Source: Diaporthe sp. PMI_573 (taxonomy: Eukaryota > Ascomycota > Sordariomycetes > Diaporthales > Diaporthaceae). Taken from it: DNA of 64,000 nucleotides. This document shows, in pieces, positions 45,049-56,318 of this stretch. The first letter of the stretch is position 1, and each line of letters begins with the position of its first letter. The DNA is taken from contig JAJTUP010000024.1 in assembly GCA_021399435.1 (NCBI GenBank), positions 434,001 to 498,000 on the forward strand, written 5' to 3'. The translations under genes and the position numbers were made by a program. Below the pieces are notes generated by a model. It saw only the letters and a list, made by a program, of their open reading frames with translations, ran no database searches and was not told the origin of the DNA.

Positions 45049-48000
45049 CGGGACTCCCTGCACCGCTCCTTTCTCTCTCTTGCCAGGTATGACGAAGGTA
45101 CGAGCACATTAAAAGCCGCACGCTACGGAACCGTGACGGTGACGACGTCTTACCTCTCTGCCCGGCGACGATTACGATTCGTGCGGATCGGCCCGGATCT
45201 CGACAGAGATCTCACCAATCCCCTCGGATCGATGACCAAAGTGCTGGCGCACAAAGGAAATCATGCGTTTTCATATGCAAGCCCTGCATTCTCGTTGATC
45301 GCCGACACCCCCACGGCCAAGACAAGGGCTTTCACGACAGCCTACTCTATTCAGTCATGGGAGCGGGCGCTACTCGTACCCTGGAGACGCGTACCTGATC
45401 TCCTGTCCCCTGTCCAGCTCATCATATCCAATCTCTTTACTTGTCCTACTTCTACCACGCACCTCGATCACTGTTCATCTGATGACATGCAATAACAGAA
45501 CGAAGTTGGACCTTGCAGTCCTCCTCCAAAGGTCACCGGCGCGTCACTAAATTCCACGGGCCAGAACTTCTCACCTGCGTGCGCATCACGCATCCCCGCC
45601 TCGGCTTGGAATATGCAGTTCACTGCATGTGCAGCAATGGGACAGCCACGTCACAATCCTCTGAACGGCCACTTTCCTGCAAAGCTGAGAAGACCTCATT
45701 TGTACTCCGTTGCCTCGCACGAGCACCTTCCCCTCGGGCCTGCAGCACCTGGGCCTGGACCTTGTCCATTACTTGGTCTTGGGAACCATCGAGGGTGCCT
45801 CGCCATCATCGCGAGGTTTAGATCCTACGCTGTGCGCCGCAGGGTACGCCCTCAAGTGAGAAGCTGTATCATCGATTGCTGCGGTGGATCATCACATTTC
45901 CCCCCAGCCATTTTGCTCATACCGCCGTCGAAACAAGCCTGCTGGAAGTCATCTTTCCAGATCCTGATCGGCGGTTCCTCAAGATTGGCCTTCGCTTCGG
46001 CCCTACGGGCAAGACAATGGACCCCCGTTCCGAGCGTCATCTCGAACAACGGCCCGGAAAGGAATCCCGTCAAAGGTAGATAAATAAGCACCGGCTAGGG
46101 GTCATTGTTGTGTCCGAGACAACATGGCCCAACGGACCCAATCGCGGTCCGTCCTTGGGACCCTAGCACCAACCTTTTCGACCCAGCCATCCATCGGTTC
46201 CCGCGCCAAGATGGCGTCCAACCTTGATTTGCTGCGGTATATGGATTCGGAAATAAGTATGCGACAGTCAGCACGGCCGGGGGTGTGACCATCGCGGGCT
46301 GCGTGGTGGCTGTTTTACACTCATTCGAGCCCGGGTGATCTAGGCAAGGATCTCGGGAGCTAGTCTCCCTTGACAGGATCATGCCTGTGCCATGCATGAC
46401 GCAGATCCCGTGGCGCCCCCTCCATCTCTCCCCTCCTAGCGCCGGCAGTACTCAAGCCGACAGGCCGACCAAGACGTTGCAAGGGCTCTGACAACATTTT
46501 ATTGCAGGCTGGTGCTACGCAAGAAGCTCAAATAACGACAAGAGGGGAGATCTGCTGGAGGGTGGTCCGCCCGTTCCACTTAATAGCTACGTTCCTCCGA
46601 TCTGCCGCGAGTCGGGCGCCGTTAATCCGGGGACTTCCACTATCCAAGCCTCCACAGGACAGACATGCAGAAGTTGTCAGCAATGCTAAATTTGGTGACA
46701 TCGCATACCCCCATAGGGCAAGACCGCACGTGGCCGGTGAGTAGCTGACCGGTCAGCTACAACACGCTGCAACGTGATCCGCGTATCTCCACAGTGCCAA
46801 TGCCCTCGGGTAACGATGATCCACTCACGAACCATGGGCGTTGTACATGAGAGGCTAGGCCAGGAACTCTCTGCGAGGGCGGTGTAAAGCCGCAGATGGG
46901 GCCATCTCCTTGAAGAACTCGCCGTTGCCTTCCACAGAGTCACATAGTAATCTCATAGTGATCTTCTCGGGGTGGATCACCTTTACCAAAGCTACGTAGG
47001 TAGCATTGTCTCTTTGCGACTCATACCTGTGTACGGGTGGATTCAACTAGCCATGCAAATCGCCTTGTTGTGTACCAGCCTAGTCTGGATAGAGGAAGCA
47101 ACGTTGAATCTGGAAGCTCGATAAAACTGTGGGCTTCTTACACCGGTCTATAGGTAGGCAGGCTGTATGCGGCTCAACGTGCGACATGTCTCTGATGAGG
47201 TGGCAGTGACCTCCAGGAGTTTACTCCAATAATTTGTGTTATATTCTGTTATCACTTGATGAGCGCTCGCTTCCGGCTTACATAGAGTAGACATGGGTTC
47301 ATTAAGGAGGTCATCTTCAACACCCCATGGACTCTTGAGCTGGCGATGGACTCATTCTACTTCATCCCTACTGTCATGGCTGGATGACAGCATATTCTCA
47401 CCTGCATTTTCCCCTCACCGCCCTGATGTCTGAGACGAGCTGTGCGACCTCATTTTCGTATTCCGAGGACCGAACCGCTCCCTTGCTGATGCGACATTTT
47501 CTCACTGTCTCGTACGATCAGAGCTCAGAGACAAGCTTTCCAGGGGTGGTGGTACATCGCCTGTCTAGAAGGGAAACACGCGCATTGGATCCCGGTGTGT
47601 GCTTATGGGAATCCATAAGCTGGGGTTCCTGGGTGGATGTTGAACCATGTCGGTGTCAGCGACAAGGCTGCGCTCAACTTGGGCGACAGCTCACCTCGAT
47701 CTTCGGGTTGTGTTTCCAGACCAACGAGGGATTAATAGAAATATGTGAATATAAACAGCATCTGGATAACTTGGAGTGACGATTGCAGTAGCAGCGAAAT
47801 GTTGTATGGGCAGAATGGCTACCTTGAGGAGAATTTGTCACATGCTATGTAATGTGTACTTATGCTTCCCTGCCATTGCGCGCCTCTCGGAGGCATACCA
47901 CGTTCTACTTGAGATAGAGACGGATTCATATGCGTAGGGACTAACGCAATTGGTGAGTAGCCGCGAGCAAAGAGAATGGGGAGGGCGATATGAGTGTACA

Positions 48001-48675
48001 GTGAAATCGAATCAGAAAGACCTTGCAATTCATCTTTTTCTAGACCTTTTCTCTAGCATCATTGTGTTTCTATACGCTAGGGTATCGGCCAGGTTGTTCT
48101 TTATACATGTACCCATTCACCATCCTTTTGTTTTTGGCTCTATATCCACTTTATTGTTCAGCACGTCGGCTTATGAATCTCTCGAAGCCTGGACTTGAGT
48201 GCTGAAACGTTATGGATCACATACTCCCTTAGCAGCTGTATCTTCACGTGTTTTCAGCTACATCATCGGCCACATTACGAAGCTTTCTGGTGGCGATGAG
48301 TGTATTGTAAGTTCATGTGTCCTGCTGAAGAGACAACGGGCAGGCCCGGGGACGTAGCGTGAAATACCGCCAAGCCACTACTCGTTGAACAACTCCGGAA
48401 GCCATGAAAGCGCCACGCGAAAATTAGCCGCTCATTGAAGCTTCTTGGAATGCCCATGAGGTTTCAGCTGGCCGATAATTCCTCGGGGAGAAGCCTGAGT
48501 CACCGGGCTACTGCTTACTAACAACACCTGAGCCGCTCAACTACACAACACCAAAGGTGTTGTATATTCCTTCGCTTCCAGACATAAGGGACCCGGCTGA
48601 AACCTCGAGACACATTAACAGAGTACACAAACAGGCATTCAATTTTCGATTCATCTACAACGGCCTGTGTCGCAG

Positions 48676-49826
48676 ATGATCAACTTCAACCTCAGCTACC
48701 AATGGCTCCGGTGGAGGAAGCCAGACGGGCCACCGCCCGCGCTCCCCAAGGGGGTCGAGCGCCTCTTCGTGCCGACCGCAGGAGGCCCAATCGAGATACT
48801 CCACGCCGCACCGGGGCCAGCAGCAGCTGACCCAGACGCCGCGCCCCTCTTCTTCGTGCACGGCGGCATGGGCAGCGCGTGGGTCTGGCTCGAGTACATG
48901 CAGTTCCTGTCGGCGCGCGGCGTCCCCTGCTACGCCATCTCCCTCCGCGGCCACGGCGAGAGCTGGCACCCGTCCTTCCTGCGCATGGTGTACGGCACGA
49001 CCAAGTCCGCGCTGGCGGACGACCTCATCGCTGGGATCAGGTTTGCCGAGGAGCGGGAGGGGGCGCAGGTCGTGCTGTGCGGGCATAGCAGCGGGGGCGG
49101 GCTTAGCCAGTTTGTCTTGTCGGAGAGAGAGGTTGGTGTCAGGGGTTTGGTTCTCATGGCGGCTGTGCCGGGCTCTGGATCGTGAGTCTTCACTTGTGCG
49201 TCTCGTTCAAGCATTATCACCTGTCATTGGAATGGCACCGACTGACAAGTACGTTCTTCTTCAGGATGCGAGTCTATATCAACTGGTGGCTGCTGGACCC
49301 ATGGTTCTCACTGAGATTGCTATTCCACGGGTGGCATCCCAACAGCCCTCTGTCTCATCCGGCCCTCACGCGGCGGGCCTTCTTCAGTGACGCCGTCTCG
49401 GACTCGTACGTAGCGCGTTTCCAGACGCATATCAACGCCTACGAGTCCTTCCTCTGGCCACTCGGCATGATGGTATCCTTCGCAAACCCGACTACTACCG
49501 TACGAAGAGTCGCGGGCTGGGGCCAGGGTGGCGGCCAGCGGATTCTAGTGCTAGCGGGCGGACGCGATAGGCTCATGACGGTGGATATCATGGAGAAGCT
49601 GGCAGGCTTTTACCGGCAGCCGTTGAGATTGCTAATGCGGGACAAAAAGCTGGATGCTGTGGACGGCTCTGTGGAGGACGGAGAGAACAGTTCAATACGC
49701 AGCGTAGATACTAACGGTGACGGTGTCAGGTTTTGCGTTGTGCCGTCTGCAGGACATCATATGCAGAACGATGTTGAGTGGGAGGTGGGAGCGGAGAAGC
49801 TACTGGCGTTCTATCGCCAGTTGTAA
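48676..49826 (+). CDS. alpha/beta-hydrolase fold protein
   Basis: Two exons (48676-49181 and 49265-49826) join in phase to 355 aa. The FFVHGGMGSAWVW strand-loop supplies the oxyanion hole (about 59-71), SLRGHGES lies at about 89-96, and the nucleophile elbow is GHSSG (136-140, S138). A GGRDRLM motif carries the probable acid residue and AGHHMQND the catalytic histidine. No signal peptide or TM is seen. The ATG at 48676 directly follows a CAG, so an upstream exon cannot be ruled out, although none is recognisable. Substrate is unknown. It differs from the hydrolase at 1620-2684 in motif spacing and intron content, so it is not a recent duplicate. Confidence 0.85.
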
Positions 49827-51337
49827 AGTCACACTGCGGACACTTATTACTTTCCTGTCAATTCCACTTTCTAGTAAGCGACACGTGCGAGCTCTCAGCT
49901 TTCTCGAACACCTGTGGGCGTGATCACTCGGTCTGAGACGAATGAAACATCACCAACGTCGAGCCGGCATGGAGTGGTGTTCTGCAGGTGTCAGTCTGGG
50001 CCATGAGGCTCGAATATATGAAGCCCCAGGAGGAAGAAAGACTACTCAAGCTTTGTGTGAAGTTCCACAGACCAATGGTTTGATCAGTTTGGTGTTAGTA
50101 GAGCATGGAAGCCAAGAAGCCCACAGCCCCACAGACTACACAGGGACCTGGATCTCAAGGAATAGCAGGGATGATATCTTTGCCGGGTAACACAGGCGAA
50201 GCGGCAGATGCCCCATTGGTCGCTACATCCACATCGGCTGGGCATGACGGAGTTGCGGGGCATAGGATGATGGGTCGAGTTGTAACTTCCCGGACTCCGG
50301 AGATCGTGTCGAGCTGTGAAATCGCTTCGGTATCGGTGAGTTCCTTTTGGATTGGCGGTCGGTGGCAAGTTCCGCGCCGGGGTAGACGGAGGAGGGACGG
50401 TGACACCGTCAAGGCGGAGCATGGGTAGGTAAATTATCCAGTCATATGGGACGATTATTGCGTAGCAGAGCGAGGTCGCAATTGATGCGAGGAACAAGAC
50501 TTTTCCACAACGCGCGACTGGATGCTGACCCCCATACTGCACATCGTTAATGTATGCAGACTCATTTTGTCTAACACAAAGCACCACAAGGCCGAGACGC
50601 CTTAGTAATTATCAGAGTTAGTATCTAATTTGAGATCATTAACACACCGCCCACCAAGCTCTATGCGAGTCATCGCTGTGTTTGAGCTTGATAATGTTGG
50701 GGGTGGCTCATAGCCACGCTATACCCCCAACGGCAGCCTAAGAGGTTATTTTTGCCCGCCTGAACGGCGCTCCTGGTACAATTAACTTTATTCGCCAGCC
50801 CTAACCAACGTCGTAGAAGCGGCATATAGCAGTCCTAGATTGAGCGTAGCAACGTGAAATTCTTGAGTAGATATTACATGTAGTTATGTACCATTCATTT
50901 GTGGGCAGTCTTTGGCTTCGGTAGTTCTCGCGACTACGAATCGGGAATCATCAGGAGCGATTGGGATGTTTGATCGCTCCTTGGATCGCTTCTTGGCAAC
51001 CTAAATTATAGCCAGTATTTTGTCTTGTCTAGATTCATTGATCAGTGAAGGCTACCAAGGCTGCAAGTGCTAATAATAGGAGAAGCTCCTGATCGCTTTA
51101 CAAGCCACACATATATCTTCATATTTGTCTTTGCCAGTCTTTCGGGGAATGTTCACTGCCAGTTGCCATCTTCACTCCTTTTGTAGTCCCCGACCTGTCC
51201 ATTCTTTTCAGTCATCTATCAAGGCCAAGATCATTTCAGACGAGGCCGTTCCGCTCATTCAGAATCATATTTGAACGAAATAGCCCACCATTCTTGCTGC
51301 AAACCGACCTCTTACAACGGAGACAAACTTATGCAAA
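49827..51337. other. intergenic, no gene seen
   Basis: 1.5 kb without a supportable ORF or RNA gene. Confidence 0.45.
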
Positions 51338-54172
51338 ATGACTAACTTGGTCGTGCGGGTTCTTCTTGGGGCCATAGCTTTAAATGAACTGGTCGCTGCG
51401 AGAGTGAACTGGGTATGCTGCTCGACACGCCCGGTGATGGCAAAGATCCAAATTGACATTGAATTTAGACAATAGCCACCCGCCTGACAGTATTTGGTAC
51501 TGTCGAGGGTTCCTGCCCCGACACAGCGCCGACCTCAGACACTGCCTATTGGCAAGTATGGTCTGATGGCTCGGTTATTGCAACCGGTGCCAATCAGCCC
51601 GCTGGAGCTGTGACCTCGTTCTACATCACCAATGGGTTCCACAGCGTCGCTGGCACTCGTTATGATTCAACAACCTTCACAAATATTAAGCTGGCGGAGC
51701 CACTGGGGTCAGGTGGAGGATGTTGGCAGAGCATTGCTGAAAACAATACCATCGGGGTTGGAAACTGCGATGGGTCTGATCCTCAAATATTTTGGGTACT
51801 TGCTAGGTCCTTTCTTGTCACAAGTCTTACTGCTAACGACCTCGGGACCTTCTAGGTCGACACCATCCGCTCGAACAATCCCGTGAATTCTTCCTCCATT
51901 CTCACTCACTCCATGGACACCCCGGTCCCGCCGTCTGGAGGGCAAGGCCAGCTGGCGGCCCAGGACAACGGGGGTGACTCCCTGTTCTGCCTCTACGATG
52001 CCAACTCATCCGAGCTTGTAGTTCCCGATGGGAAATACGTGTCGAGTAGCCAGCGCTCGAATCTGACAACAGCTGCTGTTCCCTCATCGGGCACCTTCAC
52101 CCCAGTCGTCCAGCTCCCGGGATGCGTGACAGCCGACGGGGTGCCCAACTTTGACTCAATGGACTGCCTCATCGCTACGGCATTCAATGGCGCACCAGCA
52201 GGCTGTGACACGGACCCGGAGCAGACGGACTGTATCTTGAATTACCTTCCAGCATTCTGCGCCGATCTGGTTGATAGCAGCGCGGCGGCCGGAATCCCGA
52301 TCTCGGACGCAAATTCGTCTTTGGAGGCTTGTGCCAAAGCCATACCTCTGGGGCCTTGTGTTGCCAACCCCAGCGGCGCGGCCTGTGCCTCGGATCTGTT
52401 TGCTGGTATCAAGTTCCCTGTGGGCTCTGGCAATGGTGGCTCGTCTTCTTCAAAGCGGTCTCAGGAGCTTGTCGAGAGACAGACCATAGACTCCATATTT
52501 CCCAAAGAGGATTGGGACCATGCTGCAGAGCAATTCATCATAGGTACGGGCAGCTTGCATCGTGAGATTTTCTGTTTTCAAAGGCTGACAGTTCAAAATT
52601 CAGGTATGGTAAAGTCATTGCTTAACCAGGTCTCTAGAACAGTCAAAATGTTGGCACAAGATAGCATCGAGAACGCAGAGATTCTGTGCGTCGGATTGTC
52701 GGGAGCCCTCAACAACGACTTCCTGGCCAATAAATGCAAGTCTATCTGGAAGATACACCAAGCCGAGGCCCCGACTGTGGAATACAACGGAAAGATCGAG
52801 CAGGCTGGTGGCATTACTGCGGATATCATCACGTTGCTGATGCCAATCGCGGATGCACTCAAAGCAGCCGAGGCCATCGCGCCTGAGACGTGGGCCAAAT
52901 TGGGAGGCTTCTTCAAGTCCAGAGCAGTTACAGGAGGAACTGTCCTGGAAGCAGTCGAAGGAGGCTCCACCGTCAAGATCTCCAAACTTGGTCCAAAGGG
53001 AGAGCCTGTCGCTTTCGCATCCGAGGAAGAGGCCGCTTCTACCCTGAAGACAGCAGAAGAGACTGGTAAGTTAAATCCAAGTCGTTTTCTATCGAACTAC
53101 AACGCTGATATTTGAGAAGGTTTCCGAAACTGTAACAGAATCACCGGCGCCGCGGTTAAAAGGGCTGGCAACTTAGAGGTGGCATGTTCCTCCTACTCGT
53201 ACTCTGATTCAGATTCCGACCTGTCGGATGACGAAGTGGGAGGTGGAACTCCACCGCCAGCAGACCCTCCGGCGCCAGAGCCAGCAGCACCGAAGGTCTT
53301 GACTCCGGGTGGCAGCTTGACGGCGGAGGAGAAGACTCTCCTTGATGACCTCAACAATGAGTTTTCAACTTTCATGACGTCTGGGAGGGACTTAGAGGCA
53401 CCTTTCACGAATCCCGACCTCAAGACGTACAATGACAGAATAGCCGACTTGGACGGCCTCAGTGGCAAGAAAGTCATTACTCAGGACTTTCAAACCCAGT
53501 TTGGTCTCACAGATGAGGAGAAAGTCGCAATCCAGGAATGGGCAGCGTATTACACCATCAAGCCAGACCTACTACGCACGGCAGTTGACAAGATCCCAAA
53601 TTTCGAGGGGACCGTGTTGAGGCGGACAACCCTGAATGCTGAAACGCTAGATATGCTCGTCAACTTCCGGGCTGGTACCTCAGGCGAGGCAGGGGTCTAT
53701 AATGTTCGCGGTAAGGGAGCTTCTAGCGGCGATTCGTTGAATGAAATGAAGCTGACGATAGGAAAAACAGACCTAGTGGTGAATAGGGATTCCTGGGATC
53801 CAAATACAGGAGCGCCCTTTAGAGACCTGATGGCGACTACTCCAGGCTTACAGAGACAAGGGTCAGTACTATTCCAAAGCAGCAGTCACTCGATGGTAAG
53901 ATTCTGACACGATGAGGTAGCTTCTTTACTTTTGGCCCAAGGTTGTTTGTCATCAAATCACGATTTGGCAAATACATCTCTCCTGCCGCCCTGGGCTTTA
54001 GCGAGGACGAGATGATCTTCCTCGATGGGGCCCAAGGAAAATTCAAACTCCTCGGTTTTGGGGGCGAGGACGCTACAAATCCTACTGTCTTCTAGTAAGT
54101 TCTTCTATCATCTGATGATAAGAAACTTCCCGCTAACATCTGTATCTTCACAGCTTTGAAAACGTTGCATAA
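51338..54172 (+). CDS. large secreted protein with C-terminal mono-ADP-ribosyltransferase-like domain
   Basis: Exons 51338-51412, 51469-51795, 51856-52543, 52604-53065, 53117-53861, 53921-54094 and 54154-54172 are in phase and give 829 aa. Exon 1 encodes a signal-peptide-like hydrophobic N-terminus. The first half is Cys-, Ser- and Thr-rich and ends at a Lys-Arg pair (52453-52458), a possible Kex2 site. After a helical region come acidic/Ser and Pro-rich linkers (about 53185-53300). The last third resembles an R-S-E-class ADP-ribosyltransferase: an Arg pair (53620-53625) begins it, a Phe/Gly-rich strand follows after the fifth intron, and an E-D-E motif (54003-54011) is followed by the typical hydrophobic strand. 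Such folds modify proteins or nucleotides and occur in secreted toxins and effectors. Target and activity are unknown. The 60-nt fourth-exon intron (52544-52603) keeps the frame and could be retained. Confidence 0.65.
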
Positions 54173-54401
54173 ATGCGACTGTCAACAGAAGTCGGCTTCG
54201 GACTGTCAGGACCATGCTGTGAAGCAGGTTGAATAGGTCCCAGATACGAGAGGAATTGAATTCATATGAGCATGTTCTATTGATTGTCTATCAACTTGCA
54301 ATTTGTGCTTCGAAGTCTCTCGCTTATTACAGTCGTGACAGGCGGCCAACATCCCATGCCTAAAGGGTAGGCATCCGCTGTCAGGACAAGTGTACCATTT
54401 A

Positions 54402-54893
54402 TTAATCCGTGATGCGCATAACCCCTCCGGCGAGTTGGCTTGCAGTGACCACCGTAAAGAAAGTAGAGACAAAATTCATAGTGTTGCCGATGTTTTCCGC
54501 CAAGGCACGATCGCGCAGCCTGGAATATGCCACCGGCGCCGCCACCGCCGCAAAAGCCGTCGTCAGAAAAGAGAAGATGAAAACCACCTTGGGGGCGGGG
54601 AGCTCGACGCGAGAACGGCGCTTGCTGAGGTGATCGTGCAGGACAGGGTGGACGGTACACCAACTCGCAATCAGTGTGAGGAAACTCTGGCTAAGGAGAT
54701 TGTAGAAGCTGCTGTCGAGGTTACGGCTCCCGTCGGACTCGAGGCGCCACGATGCTGCAAAGGTGCCGGTGCTGGCGGCGACGAAGATTGCGAATACGGA
54801 CCAGAGGACCGAAGGGTGGAGAAAGCGTGTAACCCGTCGGCTGCGCAGATTGATCATCTCTCCCATGGCGTGCAGTCTTTGCTTGAATGTCAT
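54402..54893 (-). CDS. four-TM membrane protein, unrecognised
   Basis: An intronless ORF of 163 aa on the minus strand. Four hydrophobic segments lie at about 28-50, 70-87, 102-123 and 138-160, with a basic N-terminus (RSRRVTR) and a short basic loop (SKRRSR) between TM2 and TM3. The start at MTFKQRL was chosen because it leaves a compact N-terminus; the frame is open 42 codons further upstream. I recognise no family. It converges on the ADP-ribosyltransferase-like gene, with 229 nt between stops. A link between the two is speculative. Confidence 0.55.
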   Translation of the reverse strand: MTFKQRLHAMGEMINLRSRRVTRFLHPSVLWSVFAIFVAASTGTFAASWRLESDGSRNLDSSFYNLLSQSFLTLIASWCTVHPVLHDHLSKRRSRVELPAPKVVFIFSFLTTAFAAVAAPVAYSRLRDRALAENIGNTMNFVSTFFTVVTASQLAGGVMRITD

Positions 54894-56318
54894 TGATACA
54901 ACGTTATGGTTCGTGGCCGATTGAGTATGGTGCTGGCAAACTGCTTGGTCGTGATCCGGATGGGAGTGGAATAGGATATAGAGGAGAATAGGAACCATGG
55001 AACGTTGATTCTGCAACAAATGAATGTCTTCGACAAGAAGTCTTACATGACCATGGATTTAAATAGCTCTCGGGACCGACTTCAAACGAAACTTCTTTTT
55101 TCAGACTGAGGATGAGTGGTACAGGTGTCAGTGTCTTGGGCTGATCTAGGCTGGATAATACCTGGGTATCACAACATTGTACATAAGAGATGAAAGCATT
55201 TCGCTTACTCTTGACCAGGCCGTTTCACGTAACACTTTGGAATCTCACGTCAGTGCAGCCACATGCTTTTTGGGTCTTTTTACACTGTTTTCTTTCTTGA
55301 CCAACTCAGGCTTCCGGAGATGGACGTGAATAGTCAAACAGGTAAAGAGTGACGAATCTGAAATGATGATTCTGGTTCTTCCGCTGGAATGGCTCTCATC
55401 GCTAAGAATAGCAAGCGGAGTAGCTTCATATCATTTTTGCGACAAATGTGTATCCACGGCAGCGCCACCACCATGAAGTCTCTAGGCTGAAGCTATCAGT
55501 GGCGAAGCTGTGCGCAGCCCGCCCTTGAGCTTGCACCTGAGGGGCCCCCAAGCAGGCTGGCTGCTCGTACGACCTCTGCACGCGCTTAAGCCCCAAGCTT
55601 TGCCGCGTTGAATCTCACATCTCCGGTAGCACAAATCGTGATGGGATCTTCAGCTCGGTCATTGATTGCTTTTGGGCTGAAACAAAAGCCTCCTCCGCGT
55701 GGGGGTATTCCCATGCAGGTGGTCTGGGCCTCGATGTGTCTCTTGGGACAGAATCCGTGCCCAACCTCAACGGCAAGGTGCGGCCCCCTTCCAGGAGAAT
55801 GATTGCTCAGGGTGTTTGTATCACAGTAGAGAATTCATCCGATTCATGCCCCCCGTTGGAAACCCTTCCATTAGACGCATAATCACTCTAAATATCAAAA
55901 TTAATGGGTTGACTGACACACGAGGGACTTTGGGGGGGGGGGCAGGGCTTTGAAAGACCTCAACGGAGATTATTCAATTAAGTACCCCCTCGGTGTCTTT
56001 AACATGAGCAGAAATAGTGGGTGACTTCTCTTGTCTGTCTCCGTACTGTGATCTACGAACTCCATTTACAGAATTGCGAGAGATTCATCAACTTTACTAC
56101 CAGTACTAATAGTATCGGCTGCATTATGTTCATCGGAGGCAGTCACATATGTACACACCGGTATCTAGTAAATAGATGCCAGGTTAGGACACACGATTAC
56201 AATTTACTTTGAGTGCTTTTAATGACCACAATACAGATGTCGGTCAGAACCTCAAAGAAAACAGGCTGTTACACACGGAATTGGATTAAAACAAACCCAA
56301 TTCGGTTGTAACAGAGAT
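54894..56318. other. intergenic, no gene seen
   Basis: About 1.4 kb. Contains a G11 run near 55931-55942 and short ORFs only. Confidence 0.45.

Larger units (their letters stand above)
42554..48675. other. 6.1-kb gene-poor, microsatellite-rich region
   Basis: No gene could be supported between the bHLH start and the next hydrolase. Many ORFs of 60-160 codons overlap on both strands but lack domains, codon consistency or splice partners. The proximal 2-2.5 kb holds several GTGAGT/GTGCAA-type and CA-rich simple repeats. It is likely the long promoter and 5' leader of the bHLH gene, plus spacer. I see no transposon ends or rRNA/tRNA genes. Confidence 0.45.

Noticed and set aside
45019..45495. 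158-codon ORF starting in the GCT repeat
   Set aside because: The start is a poly-Ala microsatellite and the rest has no coding character.
50855..50870. GTGAAATTCTTG resembling an 18S rRNA segment
   Set aside because: Match is 12 nt only; surrounding sequence does not fit rRNA.
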